Under the pieces are notes generated by a model. The model saw nothing but the letters and a program-made list of their open reading frames with translations. It was not told the DNA's origin and made no database searches. Shown piece after piece: positions 1 through 9,364 of a stretch of 64,000 nt of DNA. The translations under genes and the position numbers were made by a program. The stretch is from JAVSMW01 sp032027005 (lineage in GTDB: Bacteria; Bacillota; Thermincolia; Thermincolales; UBA2595). Location: positions 1 to 64,000 of the forward strand of contig JAVSMW010000002.1 of the NCBI GenBank assembly GCA_032027005.1, written 5' to 3'. Numbering within the stretch: position 1 is the first letter of the stretch; every line of letters starts with the position of its first letter.

Positions 1-75
1 ACAGAATTTGACGGCATCGGCACCGTTCTGTTTGATTTCTTCTATGACCTCTTTGAAGGGTGTTACAGTCTCCAC
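1..75 (-). CDS. N-terminal fragment of a probable Fe-S electron-transfer protein (cut by window edge)
   Basis: A GTG start at 75 is preceded on the minus strand by a GGGGAGAG ribosome site, and 25 codons stay open to the window edge. The visible peptide has the look of the amphipathic N-terminus that precedes a CxxCGxC-type 4Fe-4S motif in HdrD/BamD-like iron-sulfur oxidoreductases, and it ends in a cysteine. It lies directly downstream of the BamC-like gene, which fits a further electron-transfer subunit of the same complex. The family assignment is inference from a very short piece and from context. Confidence 0.35.
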   Translation of the reverse strand, partial: METVTPFKEVIEEIKQNGADAVKFC

Positions 76-106
76 GATTATCTCTCCCCTTCTTTCATAG
101 TTATCG

Positions 107-643
107 TTAGCCCTTTTGTGACATACGGGCCAGAATATCTGCTACTTTCTTAGAGCCAAACCTATCTATCAGTGATTTTACGCCTATTTCTGCTTCATTG
201 GGCCTTGCTATTTCTTCGGCAGCTTCCGTCTCTTCGTAAACCAGGCAGTCCCGCGGGCACGCCTGCACACATAAAGGTGTTTCTTCGTCTTCACACATGT
301 CGCATTTTAAGGGCAGACCGGAATCGGGTTCTTTAAATAAATCCCTGGTCGGGCAGACAGTGCCGCAGAAGCTGCATTCACTGTATTCCTTGCCTTTAAT
401 GGTATAAGTGCGTCTGCCGTCACAACCTGCTTTGGAATAATCAGTGGCCCGGATTGGCACCTGCTCATCATTCAGCAAATCCATCACAACCCGGATCCGG
501 GATCTGGCCGGGTTTATGCTGCTGTATTTCGGCTCGGCATGGTACGCAGAGCAGGCTAGTTCACAGGCCCGGCAGCCATTGCATTTATCAAGGTCAACTT
601 TTATATTTCTGACTTTTTTCTTTGCTACTTCACTACTCACCAT
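107..643 (-). CDS. 4Fe-4S ferredoxin-type electron transfer subunit, BamC-like
   Basis: This 178-residue protein has cysteine clusters CNGCRACELAC, CSFCGTVCP and CDMCEDEETPLCVQACP, so it should bind several 4Fe-4S clusters, and it has no signal peptide. Proteins like this pair with tungsten AOR-family enzymes; in class II benzoyl-CoA reductase the equivalent subunit is BamC. The ATG at 643 is chosen because AGGGGG lies five bases upstream; a GTG two codons earlier is possible. The start overlaps the end of the upstream AOR-family gene, which indicates translational coupling and a shared complex. The BamC role is inferred from size, cysteines and neighbour. Confidence 0.75.
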   Translation of the reverse strand: MVSSEVAKKKVRNIKVDLDKCNGCRACELACSAYHAEPKYSSINPARSRIRVVMDLLNDEQVPIRATDYSKAGCDGRRTYTIKGKEYSECSFCGTVCPTRDLFKEPDSGLPLKCDMCEDEETPLCVQACPRDCLVYEETEAAEEIARPNEAEIGVKSLIDRFGSKKVADILARMSQKG

Positions 644-2606
644 TAGCACCCCCTGACTTTAATTCTTCATCTTTTTTCTCTATAGAGGGAGTACCATCGC
701 TGTCTGTCAAGATCCCCCGCTGTATCAAGTCTTCGGCCACATAGCTTAGTTCCAGGTTGTCCAGGGTCTCTTTGGTGGGGATTCCGTCCCAGTTCCAGCC
801 CTTGAATGCATAATATTCACCGAGGAGCTGTTGTTCAAACTCTTCATCTCTTATTTTCCAATGATCCTCAGGCGGCCTCTCGTCAGCTTTTCTGAGGCCT
901 CTTCTGTTATTAATGGCCCGGACAAGATTCCGGTTCCGCTGGAAAACCTTCCACAGTTTTTCTTTATCAAACTCAAGGCCTGTAGCAAGAGTGAGTATAT
1001 GGGGTAAGCTGTTGATGTGATAAGGGATACCTCCGCCAAACTGGCCCCGGAAGGATGATACAAAAGCGCAGAGTCCGGCGGCGTCATCAAGGTAGTGCAT
1101 CGCTTCATTCCAGTCAACGATGGCACAGGTTGCTTCAGTGGAAATTACGTCCCGCTTTTCCCATTCCACGAACCATTTTTTAAATCTTTCATCAGGTACT
1201 GCATCCCAATTTTTAACAAATTCCTCTCTCTCCTCCCTGGTCGGCAGGGGGTCCTGCGGGAAAGACCCTTCGATCTGGGTAATATTCATCTTCTCACCGG
1301 TGGCTATCATCAGGAAGTAGGCGGGATTCAGCTTGTAGAGCTTAATAGGTACCTGCTCAAATTTTTTGGTGGTATTATGCTCGTATTTCTCGGCACCGGG
1401 AATCTGGCGGGCCGCCAGCCAGGTACCATTGGCCAGGATATCGCCAATTCCTTCCCGGCGGGCTATTTTTTCCAGCAGGTACCAGGTTCTTTCCCCTGGG
1501 TCGGCCGGGAAATCCGGCATGTCTTTGTCTGTTAAGACGCCTTCATCGTAAAGTTCAATCCCCAGGGCAATACATTGTGGTGTTGAATAGGAGTCCAGTC
1601 CATACTCCTGGGCAACACCAAGTATTTCATAAGTGAAATCCAGTTCTTTAAAAGCAGCCATGTGGTAGGTATCTTTGCCAAAGCATTTATAGCCAAACCT
1701 TTTCCGTCCGGGATAGGAAATTACGTTAATACAGGCCTTGGGACAGTTATAACAGCCCACCTGCCGGTCCATATTATCATATTTTAAATCATACCATCTT
1801 TTTTCAAGTTCCTCGCTCCAGAAGTCTTTTCTCCGAACCCGGGCATTACCCCAGGTAAAATTGTTGTGATGAAAGCTGTCATCCTCATCAGTAGCCATCC
1901 AGTCGCCGACACCATCACTGTGATACATTTCAGTCCTCATCTGCATGGTTAACTTAAAGAGTTCTTCTGCATGGGCGATATTTACATCCTTAGTGCCCCG
2001 CACAGCAATGGCCTTTAACCTTTTATCCCCCATAACGACGCCGGCTCCACGGGCGGCGCTGGACCAGCAGTGTTCGATGCTGGCGGTGTAAACTCTGTTT
2101 TCACCGGCCAGGCCGATGGCAGCCACCTGGGCGTTGGGTTCATTCAGCTCTTTTTTAATGAGGTCAGCTGTTTCATTAGCACCTTTGCCCTGCAGATGCC
2201 GGGCGTCCCGGATTTCCACCTTGTCATTGTTAATCCACAAATAGACCAAATCGTCGGCCTTGCCGCTGATGACTATTCTGTCATAGCCGGCAAATTTCAG
2301 TTCGGGCCCGAACCAGCCTCCCATCATGGTATGGGCAAGCAAATTTGTCTGGGGAGAAATGGTATTGACAACAGTCCGGTTGGCTCCGACAACAGGTGTG
2401 GAATGTAGCAGGCCGGTGCTGAAGATCAGTAAATTATCGGGAGAAAAGGGGTCCACTTCGGGACCAACCCGATCCCAAATTATTTTGGCATTTATACCCT
2501 GACCTCCGAGATGAAGCTCAGTTAATTTTGGGTCTGTTTCTACCCTTTCAATATTTCCTGTTGATAAATCGACTTCTAAATTATACCCTGCCTCTGCGTA
2601 CCTCAT
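633..2606 (-). CDS. Tungsten aldehyde ferredoxin oxidoreductase family protein, BamB-like
   Basis: This 657-residue protein belongs to the AOR family, which binds a tungsten bis-pterin cofactor and one 4Fe-4S cluster. The cluster motif is CYNCPKAC (C285, C288, C292), with a further cysteine in GLCAF near the C-terminus, where the fourth ligand lies in this family. The section around residues 245-260 (FHHNNFTWGNARVRR) resembles BamB, the active-site subunit of class II benzoyl-CoA reductase, more than simple aldehyde oxidoreductases. The coupled BamC-like gene downstream and the aryl-CoA ligases nearby support benzoyl-CoA dearomatisation. An aldehyde oxidoreductase acting on aromatic aldehydes remains possible. 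Confidence 0.75.
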   Translation of the reverse strand: MRYAEAGYNLEVDLSTGNIERVETDPKLTELHLGGQGINAKIIWDRVGPEVDPFSPDNLLIFSTGLLHSTPVVGANRTVVNTISPQTNLLAHTMMGGWFGPELKFAGYDRIVISGKADDLVYLWINNDKVEIRDARHLQGKGANETADLIKKELNEPNAQVAAIGLAGENRVYTASIEHCWSSAARGAGVVMGDKRLKAIAVRGTKDVNIAHAEELFKLTMQMRTEMYHSDGVGDWMATDEDDSFHHNNFTWGNARVRRKDFWSEELEKRWYDLKYDNMDRQVGCYNCPKACINVISYPGRKRFGYKCFGKDTYHMAAFKELDFTYEILGVAQEYGLDSYSTPQCIALGIELYDEGVLTDKDMPDFPADPGERTWYLLEKIARREGIGDILANGTWLAARQIPGAEKYEHNTTKKFEQVPIKLYKLNPAYFLMIATGEKMNITQIEGSFPQDPLPTREEREEFVKNWDAVPDERFKKWFVEWEKRDVISTEATCAIVDWNEAMHYLDDAAGLCAFVSSFRGQFGGGIPYHINSLPHILTLATGLEFDKEKLWKVFQRNRNLVRAINNRRGLRKADERPPEDHWKIRDEEFEQQLLGEYYAFKGWNWDGIPTKETLDNLELSYVAEDLIQRGILTDSDGTPSIEKKDEELKSGGANGE

Positions 2607-2672
2607 TTTACAACCCCTCTATTTGTCTTATTAGCTCCTCTGAATTGCTCCGGAGCAAAATGATACATCTTT

Positions 2673-4718
2673 TTATGCAGGCACTACTCTGCAAAGCAGC
2701 TGATTAAAATCAGGGTAAGCTGTTACCGGATCAACGACATCCAGGTCAGCCAGTAAGTTGACATTGGCGTTACCCCAGCCGTGCGGTACACTTACTACCC
2801 CGGTCGCTAAATTATCATTTACGCGCAGTCTCATTTGCATATCGCCGTTTTTCGACTCAATCTTGACCAAAATACCATCTGTCAAACCATACTGAGTTGC
2901 AGTTGCCGAGTTTATCTCGGCGATAGGTTCCGGATTCTCATTACGCAACACCGGAATATTGCGCTGTGAAGTATGGGTGAATTGTTTGGAACGCTCCCCG
3001 CTGATTAAAATAAGCGGGTATTTCTTGTATAATTCCGGAGTGCTTACGGGGCTTTGACCCGGCTCCATATATGTCGGAATTGGATCATACCCGTGATCTG
3101 CTAAAGTCTGGGAGAAGATTTCCACTTTTCCGCTGGGGGTGCCCAGTTTCTTTTTCTCATAAATGTAATACTGCTTCTCACCATAGAAAGCACCCGCCGG
3201 GTTGGCCATCAGCTTATCTTTTAAATCGCCGGGCTGCAGTAGGGACTCGACCACCTCATCGTCATTCTGCCATGGGAAATCCATACCCATCCGGCGGCCC
3301 AGTTCACTCCAGATCTTCCAGTCAGGCCAGCTGTCCCCCACTGGATCAATGACCTTGCGGTGAATGGTAGCATATGGTTCACCAAAGACGATCCCGTAAA
3401 CATAGGAAAGTCCGCCCTTTTCCAAAAAGGTGGTGGCAGGCAGCACTACATGGGCCAGTTCGGCAGTCTCAGTCATGAATGGATCCATTACTGCCATAAA
3501 CTCAAGATTTTGGAAAGCCTCTTTATATTTTTGCGCTGCGGGGAAAGTAACAACAGGGTTAGCTGCAGTTACAATCGCTCCCTTGATAGGATACGGTGTC
3601 CCTTCCATAACAGCTTGTGGGAACATATTTGCAATCCCATAGGGCCCCTTGCGGCCCCAGAGATTGGTAAAAACAGGATAATCATTGAAACCGATAGGAT
3701 CTTCCTGATCGGGCACGGTTAGGTTGGCCAATGGAATACGGGGCCCTTCCACCCAGCCCCCCGGAACAGCAAAGCCCCCAATCACCGACTGCATAATCGC
3801 AAAAAGGCGGTTGGTCTGCAAGCCGTTCTGGTGCTGGTCCAAAGTATTGATGCCCTGAATGATACAGCTTGGTTTGGCGGCAGCAAAAATCCTGGCCACA
3901 TTTCTGATATCTGAGGCATGGATCCAGGTAACTTCCTGGGCCCATTCAGGAGTGTATTGCTGCACATGCTCAACCAGCTCCGGGAAACCAACAGTATAAT
4001 TTTCAACAAATTCCTTATCATACAGGTCTTCATTGATGATCACATTCAGCATGGCCAGTCCCAGTGCAGCATCTGTGCCTGGGCGGATGGTCAGGTGATA
4101 TGCTTTTTCGGATAAGGCAATCCGCTTGGGATTAACAACTATTAAATTGATGTTTTCTTTGGCTACCTTTTCTCTGATTTGGTCACCCAGCATGCCCCTG
4201 GAGCCGTCAGGATTGTGACCCCACAGAATGATGGTTTTGGAATCCCCGGGATCATCCAGCGGGTAACGGCCAAAGGTAATCATCCGGGCCAAAATCCTCG
4301 CCCGGTAGCATAAGTTTTCTACAGAAAAGAGATTGGGGGTACCATATAAGCCTTTAAAACGACGGGCAAACTGGGCTACTTCGATGTTCTCCACCCCGAT
4401 GGAACCACTAAACATACAAAGCCCTTTTGCCCCATACTTATTCTTAATATCAGTTAATTTTTCTGCACAGTAGTCTAAAGCCGTGTCCCAGCTAACCTTT
4501 TGGAAACGGCCTTTTTCCTTCAGAAGCGGTGATGTGAGACGGGTAGCTGAATAAACATAATCAGGCAGAGCTTCCCCCCGCGGACAGATAAAACCTTTGG
4601 TAACCGGATGCTCGGCCAGTCCTTCTACCTTAACCAGGCGTCCGTCCTCAAGATGACATTTTATCCCACAGTCCCAGACACACAACATGCAATCACTGTT
4701 CACTATAGTCTTTGACAC
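2673..4718 (-). CDS. Molybdopterin oxidoreductase (DMSO reductase superfamily)
   Basis: This 681-residue protein carries an N-terminal 4Fe-4S motif (C10, C13, C17, C45 in GFICPRG), a cysteine at 137 (NLCYRA) in the position of the Mo/W ligand, and a C-terminal molybdopterin dinucleotide-binding domain (ISGERSKQFTHTSQRN region onward). There is no twin-arginine signal, so it should be cytoplasmic. The family includes formate dehydrogenases, phenylacetyl-CoA oxidoreductase and acetylene hydratase, and sequence alone does not fix the substrate. It is transcribed with the BamBC-like genes 66 bp downstream, which suggests electron transfer or hydroxyl/keto chemistry on an aromatic intermediate. 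Confidence 0.8.
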   Translation of the reverse strand: MSKTIVNSDCMLCVWDCGIKCHLEDGRLVKVEGLAEHPVTKGFICPRGEALPDYVYSATRLTSPLLKEKGRFQKVSWDTALDYCAEKLTDIKNKYGAKGLCMFSGSIGVENIEVAQFARRFKGLYGTPNLFSVENLCYRARILARMITFGRYPLDDPGDSKTIILWGHNPDGSRGMLGDQIREKVAKENINLIVVNPKRIALSEKAYHLTIRPGTDAALGLAMLNVIINEDLYDKEFVENYTVGFPELVEHVQQYTPEWAQEVTWIHASDIRNVARIFAAAKPSCIIQGINTLDQHQNGLQTNRLFAIMQSVIGGFAVPGGWVEGPRIPLANLTVPDQEDPIGFNDYPVFTNLWGRKGPYGIANMFPQAVMEGTPYPIKGAIVTAANPVVTFPAAQKYKEAFQNLEFMAVMDPFMTETAELAHVVLPATTFLEKGGLSYVYGIVFGEPYATIHRKVIDPVGDSWPDWKIWSELGRRMGMDFPWQNDDEVVESLLQPGDLKDKLMANPAGAFYGEKQYYIYEKKKLGTPSGKVEIFSQTLADHGYDPIPTYMEPGQSPVSTPELYKKYPLILISGERSKQFTHTSQRNIPVLRNENPEPIAEINSATATQYGLTDGILVKIESKNGDMQMRLRVNDNLATGVVSVPHGWGNANVNLLADLDVVDPVTAYPDFNQLLCRVVPA

Positions 4719-4887
4719 CCTAATTCCTCCTTATTGTAATCTTTTAAGTACGGTGTAAAAGTTTACTTAAATATTCACTCATGCAATATTCGTGCCAAAA
4801 TTAAAAGCAATGCGCCTGAGCCTTTATTTATCAATATTTCTAACAATTCAGCCAATAATCTCCGGCATTTTTCATTCAAAAATTATT

Positions 4888-4935
4888 ACGTTAACTTTAC
4901 ACAATATGTAAAGCATAACGTTACACACTTTACAC
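4888..4935. promoter_or_regulatory. Candidate operator in the 231-bp gap upstream of the molybdopterin oxidoreductase gene
   Basis: Two copies of a related motif, ACGTTAACTTTACAC at 4888-4902 and ACGTTACACACTTTACAC at 4918-4935, surround an inverted repeat CTTTAC-N7-GTAAAG (4895-4913). It lies about 180 bp ahead of the minus-strand gene starting at 4718 and just past the end of the ligase gene at 4950. The rest of the gap (4719-4887) is AT-rich with no gene. The binding protein is unknown. Confidence 0.35.
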
Positions 4936-4949
4936 ATCAAATAAGTTCC

Positions 4950-6524
4950 TTATTTTTCCGCCGGACTCTGCCGGAGTTTAAACCTCTGGACTTTTCCGGT
5001 GGCAGTTTTCGGCAGTTCCTTGTGGAAATGAATCCACCTGGGGACTTTGTATGCGGCAGCCTTGGCCCTGAGGTGAGTCAGCAGTTCGTTGGTTATTTCC
5101 TCGCTGCCCTCCAGACCGTTTTTAAGGACTACATAGGCTGCGGTTTTTAACAGGCCATTCTGGTCCATCTGTCCCACAACGGCACACTCTTCCACTTGCG
5201 TATGTTCTAACAACAGAGTCTCTACTTCAATAGGCGAAACCCAAATCCCACCGACTTTGACCATGTCATCGGCGCGCCCCGTATACCAGTAGAATCCGTC
5301 TTCATCAAGGCTGAAACGGTCTCCGGTGACGTACCATTCGCCAATAAAAGCCTTCACAGTTCTGTGGTGTTTGTTCCAGTACCCGGCAGCAATTCCATCC
5401 CCTTTAACCAGCAGGGTGCCTGTTTGCCCCAGCGGGACCTCAGCCCCATCTTCGTCAACTATTTTCAGCTCATATCCCGGCAGCGCCATGCCACTGCTGC
5501 CAGGCTTGATTTGCCCCGGGCGGTTAGAGATGTAAATGTAGCCTACCTCAGTTGAACCAATGCCATCACATATCTCAGCCCCAAACCTGTCTTTCCACTT
5601 CTGCCACAAGCTGGGCGGCAGATTTTCACCGGCAGATACAAAAAGGCGGATAGAACTGACATCATAAGAGCCGTCTCCCTGCTCAACAGCCTTAAGTATT
5701 GATGAGTAAGAAGTGGGGACTCCAAACATAATTGTCGGCTTATGTTTTGTGATAATTTCTAAAATCTTGCCCGCTTCCGGTCTCTCGGGATTCAGGATCA
5801 CAGTTGCCCCCGCCAGGAAAGGCAGATAAAGGGAATTTACATTACCATATGAAAAAAACAATTTAGACACGGAAAATATCCTGTCATCTGGGGTTAAGTT
5901 AGTGACGAAGGCGTCAAAGTAGTTGGCTGCGAAGAGCATATCGTGGTGTAAGTGGATTGTCCCTTTGGGCTGGCCTGTGGTTCCGGAACTGTACAGCCAG
6001 AAGGCGGGATCATCTTTGGAGGTGTCGGCAGGCTCCAGTTCCGGGGAAGCTTTGGACATCTCTTTATAATAATTTATATGTTTAGGATTATCTGTCTTAC
6101 CAACAACAATAATATTTTTGAGGTAACGGGCCTGGTCAAGAATTTCTTCAACCATTGGCAGATAATCTGCCGCCACCACCAGGGCGGCAGCCCGGCTGTC
6201 ATTGAGGAAATACAGGTAATCCTTGGGTTTCAGCATTGTGTTTAAAGGTACCGCTACCGCTCCCATTTTCATAACCCCAATTAAGTTAAAGATAAACTCA
6301 GCACTGTCAGGAAGCAGCAGGAGCACCCTTTGTTCTCTTAAGACTCCTAGGTTGATAAATAAATTTCCGGTTTTGTTCACAGAATTGTAAACATCTTCGT
6401 AAGTTAAAACCTGGTCTTCGCAAATAATTGCAGTTTTATTGCCAAGCCCCTGTTGAATAGGAACATCAATTAAAGAGCTGCCGATGTTCAGCTGGTCAGG
6501 CACATCAATAATAGGTGCTGCCAT
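4950..6524 (-). CDS. Benzoate-CoA ligase family enzyme (aryl-CoA synthetase)
   Basis: This 524-residue AMP-forming ligase has the nucleotide motif YSSGTTGQPKGT, a C-terminal TGRADDMVKVGGIWVSP hinge and a final catalytic lysine region (PKTATGKVQRF). The N-terminal portion (residues 1-60) follows the pattern of benzoate/4-hydroxybenzoate-CoA ligases. The enzyme would activate benzoate, 4-hydroxybenzoate or a related acid with ATP and CoA. A paralogue of nearly the same length lies at 24884-26446. Its location among Bam-like genes and TRAP transporters suits entry of an aromatic acid into the benzoyl-CoA pathway; substrate preference cannot be read from the sequence. Confidence 0.88.
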   Translation of the reverse strand: MAAPIIDVPDQLNIGSSLIDVPIQQGLGNKTAIICEDQVLTYEDVYNSVNKTGNLFINLGVLREQRVLLLLPDSAEFIFNLIGVMKMGAVAVPLNTMLKPKDYLYFLNDSRAAALVVAADYLPMVEEILDQARYLKNIIVVGKTDNPKHINYYKEMSKASPELEPADTSKDDPAFWLYSSGTTGQPKGTIHLHHDMLFAANYFDAFVTNLTPDDRIFSVSKLFFSYGNVNSLYLPFLAGATVILNPERPEAGKILEIITKHKPTIMFGVPTSYSSILKAVEQGDGSYDVSSIRLFVSAGENLPPSLWQKWKDRFGAEICDGIGSTEVGYIYISNRPGQIKPGSSGMALPGYELKIVDEDGAEVPLGQTGTLLVKGDGIAAGYWNKHHRTVKAFIGEWYVTGDRFSLDEDGFYWYTGRADDMVKVGGIWVSPIEVETLLLEHTQVEECAVVGQMDQNGLLKTAAYVVLKNGLEGSEEITNELLTHLRAKAAAYKVPRWIHFHKELPKTATGKVQRFKLRQSPAEK

Positions 6525-6687
6525 TTTTCAATCCCCCTTAGTTAAATCTTTAACAATATACATTACAATCTCTTTTGCAATTTATATGCCAAAACTCCCT
6601 GCCGAGACCAAAAGTTTTATTTTTAAACCTTAGGCCCTCGATTCAAGGCTTGATCAAAAAGGATTTTTTACAGCAGCAATTTTTAGT

Positions 6688-6784
6688 AAGACTCCCACTT
6701 CTATAAGTGGGAGTGGTTCCCCGTGCTCCGCTTCGGTGGGGGTTGACTCCCCCACCGAAGTCTCGATGTTCAACTTTAGTTGAA
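6688..6784. repeat. Repeat copy A: about 97-bp hairpin-rich element abutting the assembly gap
   Basis: The segment contains a hairpin (ACTCCCACTTCTATAAGTGGGAGT), a second GC-rich hairpin (GGGGGTTGACTCCCCC) and ends in TTCAACTTTAGTTGAA, an inverted repeat. It is almost identical, in reverse orientation, to 24719-24816. The N run starts directly after it. Subterminal hairpins of this kind are known from IS200/IS605-type elements and their short derivatives; no transposase is visible here. The adjoining stretch 6525-6687 holds no gene. Confidence 0.7.
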
Positions 6785-7084
6785 NNNNNNNNNNNNNNNN
6801 NNNNNNNNNNNNNNNNNNNNNNNNNNNNNNNNNNNNNNNNNNNNNNNNNNNNNNNNNNNNNNNNNNNNNNNNNNNNNNNNNNNNNNNNNNNNNNNNNNNN
6901 NNNNNNNNNNNNNNNNNNNNNNNNNNNNNNNNNNNNNNNNNNNNNNNNNNNNNNNNNNNNNNNNNNNNNNNNNNNNNNNNNNNNNNNNNNNNNNNNNNNN
7001 NNNNNNNNNNNNNNNNNNNNNNNNNNNNNNNNNNNNNNNNNNNNNNNNNNNNNNNNNNNNNNNNNNNNNNNNNNNNNNNNNNNN
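6785..7084. other. Assembly gap of 300 Ns
   Basis: An uninterrupted run of N covers this interval, so most of the first dctM gene and whatever joins it to repeat A are not known. The round number of 300 suggests an estimated or arbitrary gap size. Confidence 0.98.
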
Positions 7085-7230
7085 AGCACCTTAAAGGCAG
7101 CTTCTGTGGAATTAATGTAAGCAAAACCGATCAGGCCGGCCAACCCCATTGAGACCGAGATGGGCATCCGGAACAGCATCAGGACCAGAAATCCCCCAAT
7201 GCCCAATAAACCTGTCATTATAGGATCCAT
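7085..7230 (-). CDS. dctM: TRAP transporter large permease, N-terminal fragment (first set)
   Basis: About 48 codons of a DctM-type 12-helix permease are visible: a start followed by a first hydrophobic helix and the LFRMPISVSMGLAGLIGFAY segment typical of this family. The rest runs into the N gap. The DNA is nearly identical to 10245-10390, the matching part of the second dctM, which explains why the assembler broke here. It follows dctQ by 16 bp. Whether the full gene is intact cannot be judged. Confidence 0.8.
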
Positions 7231-7246
7231 TTATAAACTCCCCCCC

Positions 7247-7777
7247 TTATTGGCTGATAAGATCATCAACACTGATATTGTCTGCTGCCTTAACAGTAGG
7301 CGCGGCAGAGAAAAGGCCTTTTGTGACCTTAACCAGATTGTTCAGCACCACTAACAAAAACACCACAATACCTACAGTCACCAGGTAGACAATAGGGTGA
7401 ATAGGGAAGCCCAAAGTTAAGGCTATTTCATTCTTCTCCTGCATCCCCTGCCCGTAGAGAAGCATCTGCCAGGCCGTCATTCCCAGGAAGCCTGCGACCA
7501 AAATCTCTACCAAAACAATGACGAACTGTTGTGCTTTAAAGGGCAGCTTATCAGTAAAAAATGTCACCGCAATGTGACCGCCGTGAAAACCACAGTACGC
7601 CAGAGCCAGGCCAATGCCCAGGGCGGTCAGGTACTGGACAATTTCCACAGAACCCCTCAGGGACGAGCCAAAGAGACGCATAATTACATTCAGGGTAGTT
7701 GTGAACATGATGGCCGCCACTGCAGCCCGGGCCAGGATGTCCATGAAGTGGCTCGCTTTTTCCACAAACTTATTCAT
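7247..7777 (-). CDS. dctQ: TRAP transporter small permease (first set)
   Basis: This 176-residue protein has four predicted membrane helices and the DctQ pattern: an N-terminal helix, then a central helix pair around ALGIGLALAYCGFHGGHIAV. It works with DctM and the solute-binding DctP to import organic acids, driven by the ion gradient. A strong ribosome site (GGGGAGGAG) precedes the start. It is a close paralogue of 10406-10936, so the set arose by tandem duplication. Given the neighbours, an aromatic acid such as benzoate or phenylacetate is a plausible substrate, but this is inference. Confidence 0.9.
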   Translation of the reverse strand: MNKFVEKASHFMDILARAAVAAIMFTTTLNVIMRLFGSSLRGSVEIVQYLTALGIGLALAYCGFHGGHIAVTFFTDKLPFKAQQFVIVLVEILVAGFLGMTAWQMLLYGQGMQEKNEIALTLGFPIHPIVYLVTVGIVVFLLVVLNNLVKVTKGLFSAAPTVKAADNISVDDLISQ

Positions 7778-7817
7778 TAAATTATCACTCCTCCCCAGTA
7801 ATACTTTACAATAAGCC

Positions 7818-7846
7818 AGCGCCTGAGGATAAAAACCACAGGCGCT
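7818..7846 (-). promoter_or_regulatory. Intercistronic hairpin between dctP and dctQ (first set)
   Basis: Arms AGCGCCTG (7818-7825) and CAGGCGCT (7839-7846) form a perfect 8-bp stem. On the minus strand no T-run follows, so it is more likely an mRNA-stabilising or attenuating hairpin that lowers permease relative to binding protein than a full terminator. The second TRAP set has a hairpin with the same arms at the same place. Confidence 0.55.
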
Positions 7847-7883
7847 TGTTTTGTTTATGCATTAGCGAAAAAATTACTTTGCT

Positions 7884-9038
7884 TTACTTTAGAACAAAAA
7901 CATCTTTTTCGGGAAACTTGGCATTACCCTTTTCGGCCAATTCTTTAACAGTTTTCATGATATCGGCACCAGGTAAGCTCGCGTCATTCAGGGTCTTAAT
8001 ATATTTATCTTCCAGAGGCTTGAGCTTTTCTACCCATTTTGCCGTTTCTTCATCAGACAGGCTGATAATTTCAACCTTTTTCTTTTCTGTTAACCACTTC
8101 ATCCCTTTGATGTCAATATCATCAAAGAAGGAACCAAACTCGCCTTCAATATATTTGTTGCTCACCTCAGTAAGGGCTTGCTGGATATCAGCAGGCAGTG
8201 AGTTCCACTTGTCATTATTCATGACCAGATAGAGGGCCTGATTATAAACGAAGGGTGCCAGAGTCAGGTAATTAGCCGAAACTTCACCGGTCCTAAAGCC
8301 TTGAACTGACTCAACTGGTGCAACCCCGCCGTCCATAATGCCCTTACTTAAGGATTCATACCATTCAGGAATTGGCTGGACAACCGGAACTCCTCCCAAA
8401 AGACCTATGGCATCAGCCCTGAGCCCTGCTGTAGCACCAAGCTGCAGGCCTTTCATGTCAGCCATCGTCCGAACCGCCTTTTTGGTGGTGTAGATGCTTC
8501 CCGGGCCGGTTGCAAAACTTAACAGGTGGTGAGTATCCTGCAATTCCTTGGGATTAAGCTGTTTAATACCTTCGTTTAAGGCATAAGTTGCGGACTTGGA
8601 GTTGTTATAGTTGAGACCGGGAACGATGAAGCTCTCTACTACCGGGAAACGCCCCCTATTATAGGAATAAGCGGAAATTCCCATATCTGCCACACCTTTG
8701 ACTACTCCATCATATGTTTCAGTAGAAGGAGTCAGGGTACCGGCAGGATAGCTTGTGATCTTAACTCTGCCATTGGTGGCTTTTTCAACATCGGCAATAA
8801 AATTCTTAAGTACTCTTGCCTCAATGTCATGGGTTGCCGGGAAGAAATGCGCCAGAGTCAGGGTAATCGGTTTAGCGTCTTCTTTAGCCGGTTCAGTTTT
8901 AGCCGGCTCATTGTTAGCCGCTCCGGTTTTATCTGTGGATTCTGTTTTGCCGCCACCACAGCCGGCCAGTAATAAAAGTGTAAATGTCAGAATGATTCCT
9001 AATAATATAAAATTCTTTGCTTTTAAATTTTTCATCAT
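7884..9038 (-). CDS. dctP: TRAP transporter solute-binding lipoprotein (first set)
   Basis: The 384-residue protein begins with a lipoprotein signal (hydrophobic stretch ending in LLAGC, followed by a Gly/Thr/Lys/Glu-rich linker) and continues as a DctP-family periplasmic-type binding protein (IPEWYESLSKGIMDGG). In a Gram-positive cell it would be lipid-anchored outside the membrane. I start at the ATG at 9038 because AGGAGG lies six bases upstream; an ATG at 9056 would place the ribosome site inside the gene. Its paralogue is 11059-12180. The two binding proteins differ more than the dctQ and dctM copies, so they may differ in substrate. Confidence 0.9.
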   Translation of the reverse strand: MMKNLKAKNFILLGIILTFTLLLLAGCGGGKTESTDKTGAANNEPAKTEPAKEDAKPITLTLAHFFPATHDIEARVLKNFIADVEKATNGRVKITSYPAGTLTPSTETYDGVVKGVADMGISAYSYNRGRFPVVESFIVPGLNYNNSKSATYALNEGIKQLNPKELQDTHHLLSFATGPGSIYTTKKAVRTMADMKGLQLGATAGLRADAIGLLGGVPVVQPIPEWYESLSKGIMDGGVAPVESVQGFRTGEVSANYLTLAPFVYNQALYLVMNNDKWNSLPADIQQALTEVSNKYIEGEFGSFFDDIDIKGMKWLTEKKKVEIISLSDEETAKWVEKLKPLEDKYIKTLNDASLPGADIMKTVKELAEKGNAKFPEKDVFVLK

Positions 9039-9364
9039 GTAAAACCTCCTCTTCATAGTCGTAAAACCTTAACTCAGATAAGAATTCCCATGACCCCTCC
9101 CGTTCTTTAGAGTAGAAACTAACACGTTTACAAAATGGCTCTCCTCTAATATAGCGAATATTCTCCTTCCAGAATACGATTAAGGCCTAAACGGGAAAAA
9201 ATTAGGGTTGACCAGCTTAAATATTGGACAAAAGGTTATTCACCAGTTGTTCTAACGGTTTATTATGCCAGAATACAGTTTTTTTACGATTGAATAGATT
9301 TCCTCTTTTTTCGACACTTCTTTTTGGCAATTGAAGCCCGTTTTTCGACCGTTTAACTCGAAAT
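9039..9364. other. Intergenic region between the two TRAP sets
   Basis: This stretch of about 325 bp carries the ribosome site of the first dctP and presumably its promoter. I see no convincing -35/-10 pair, no sigma-54 element and no ORF. Confidence 0.5.
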
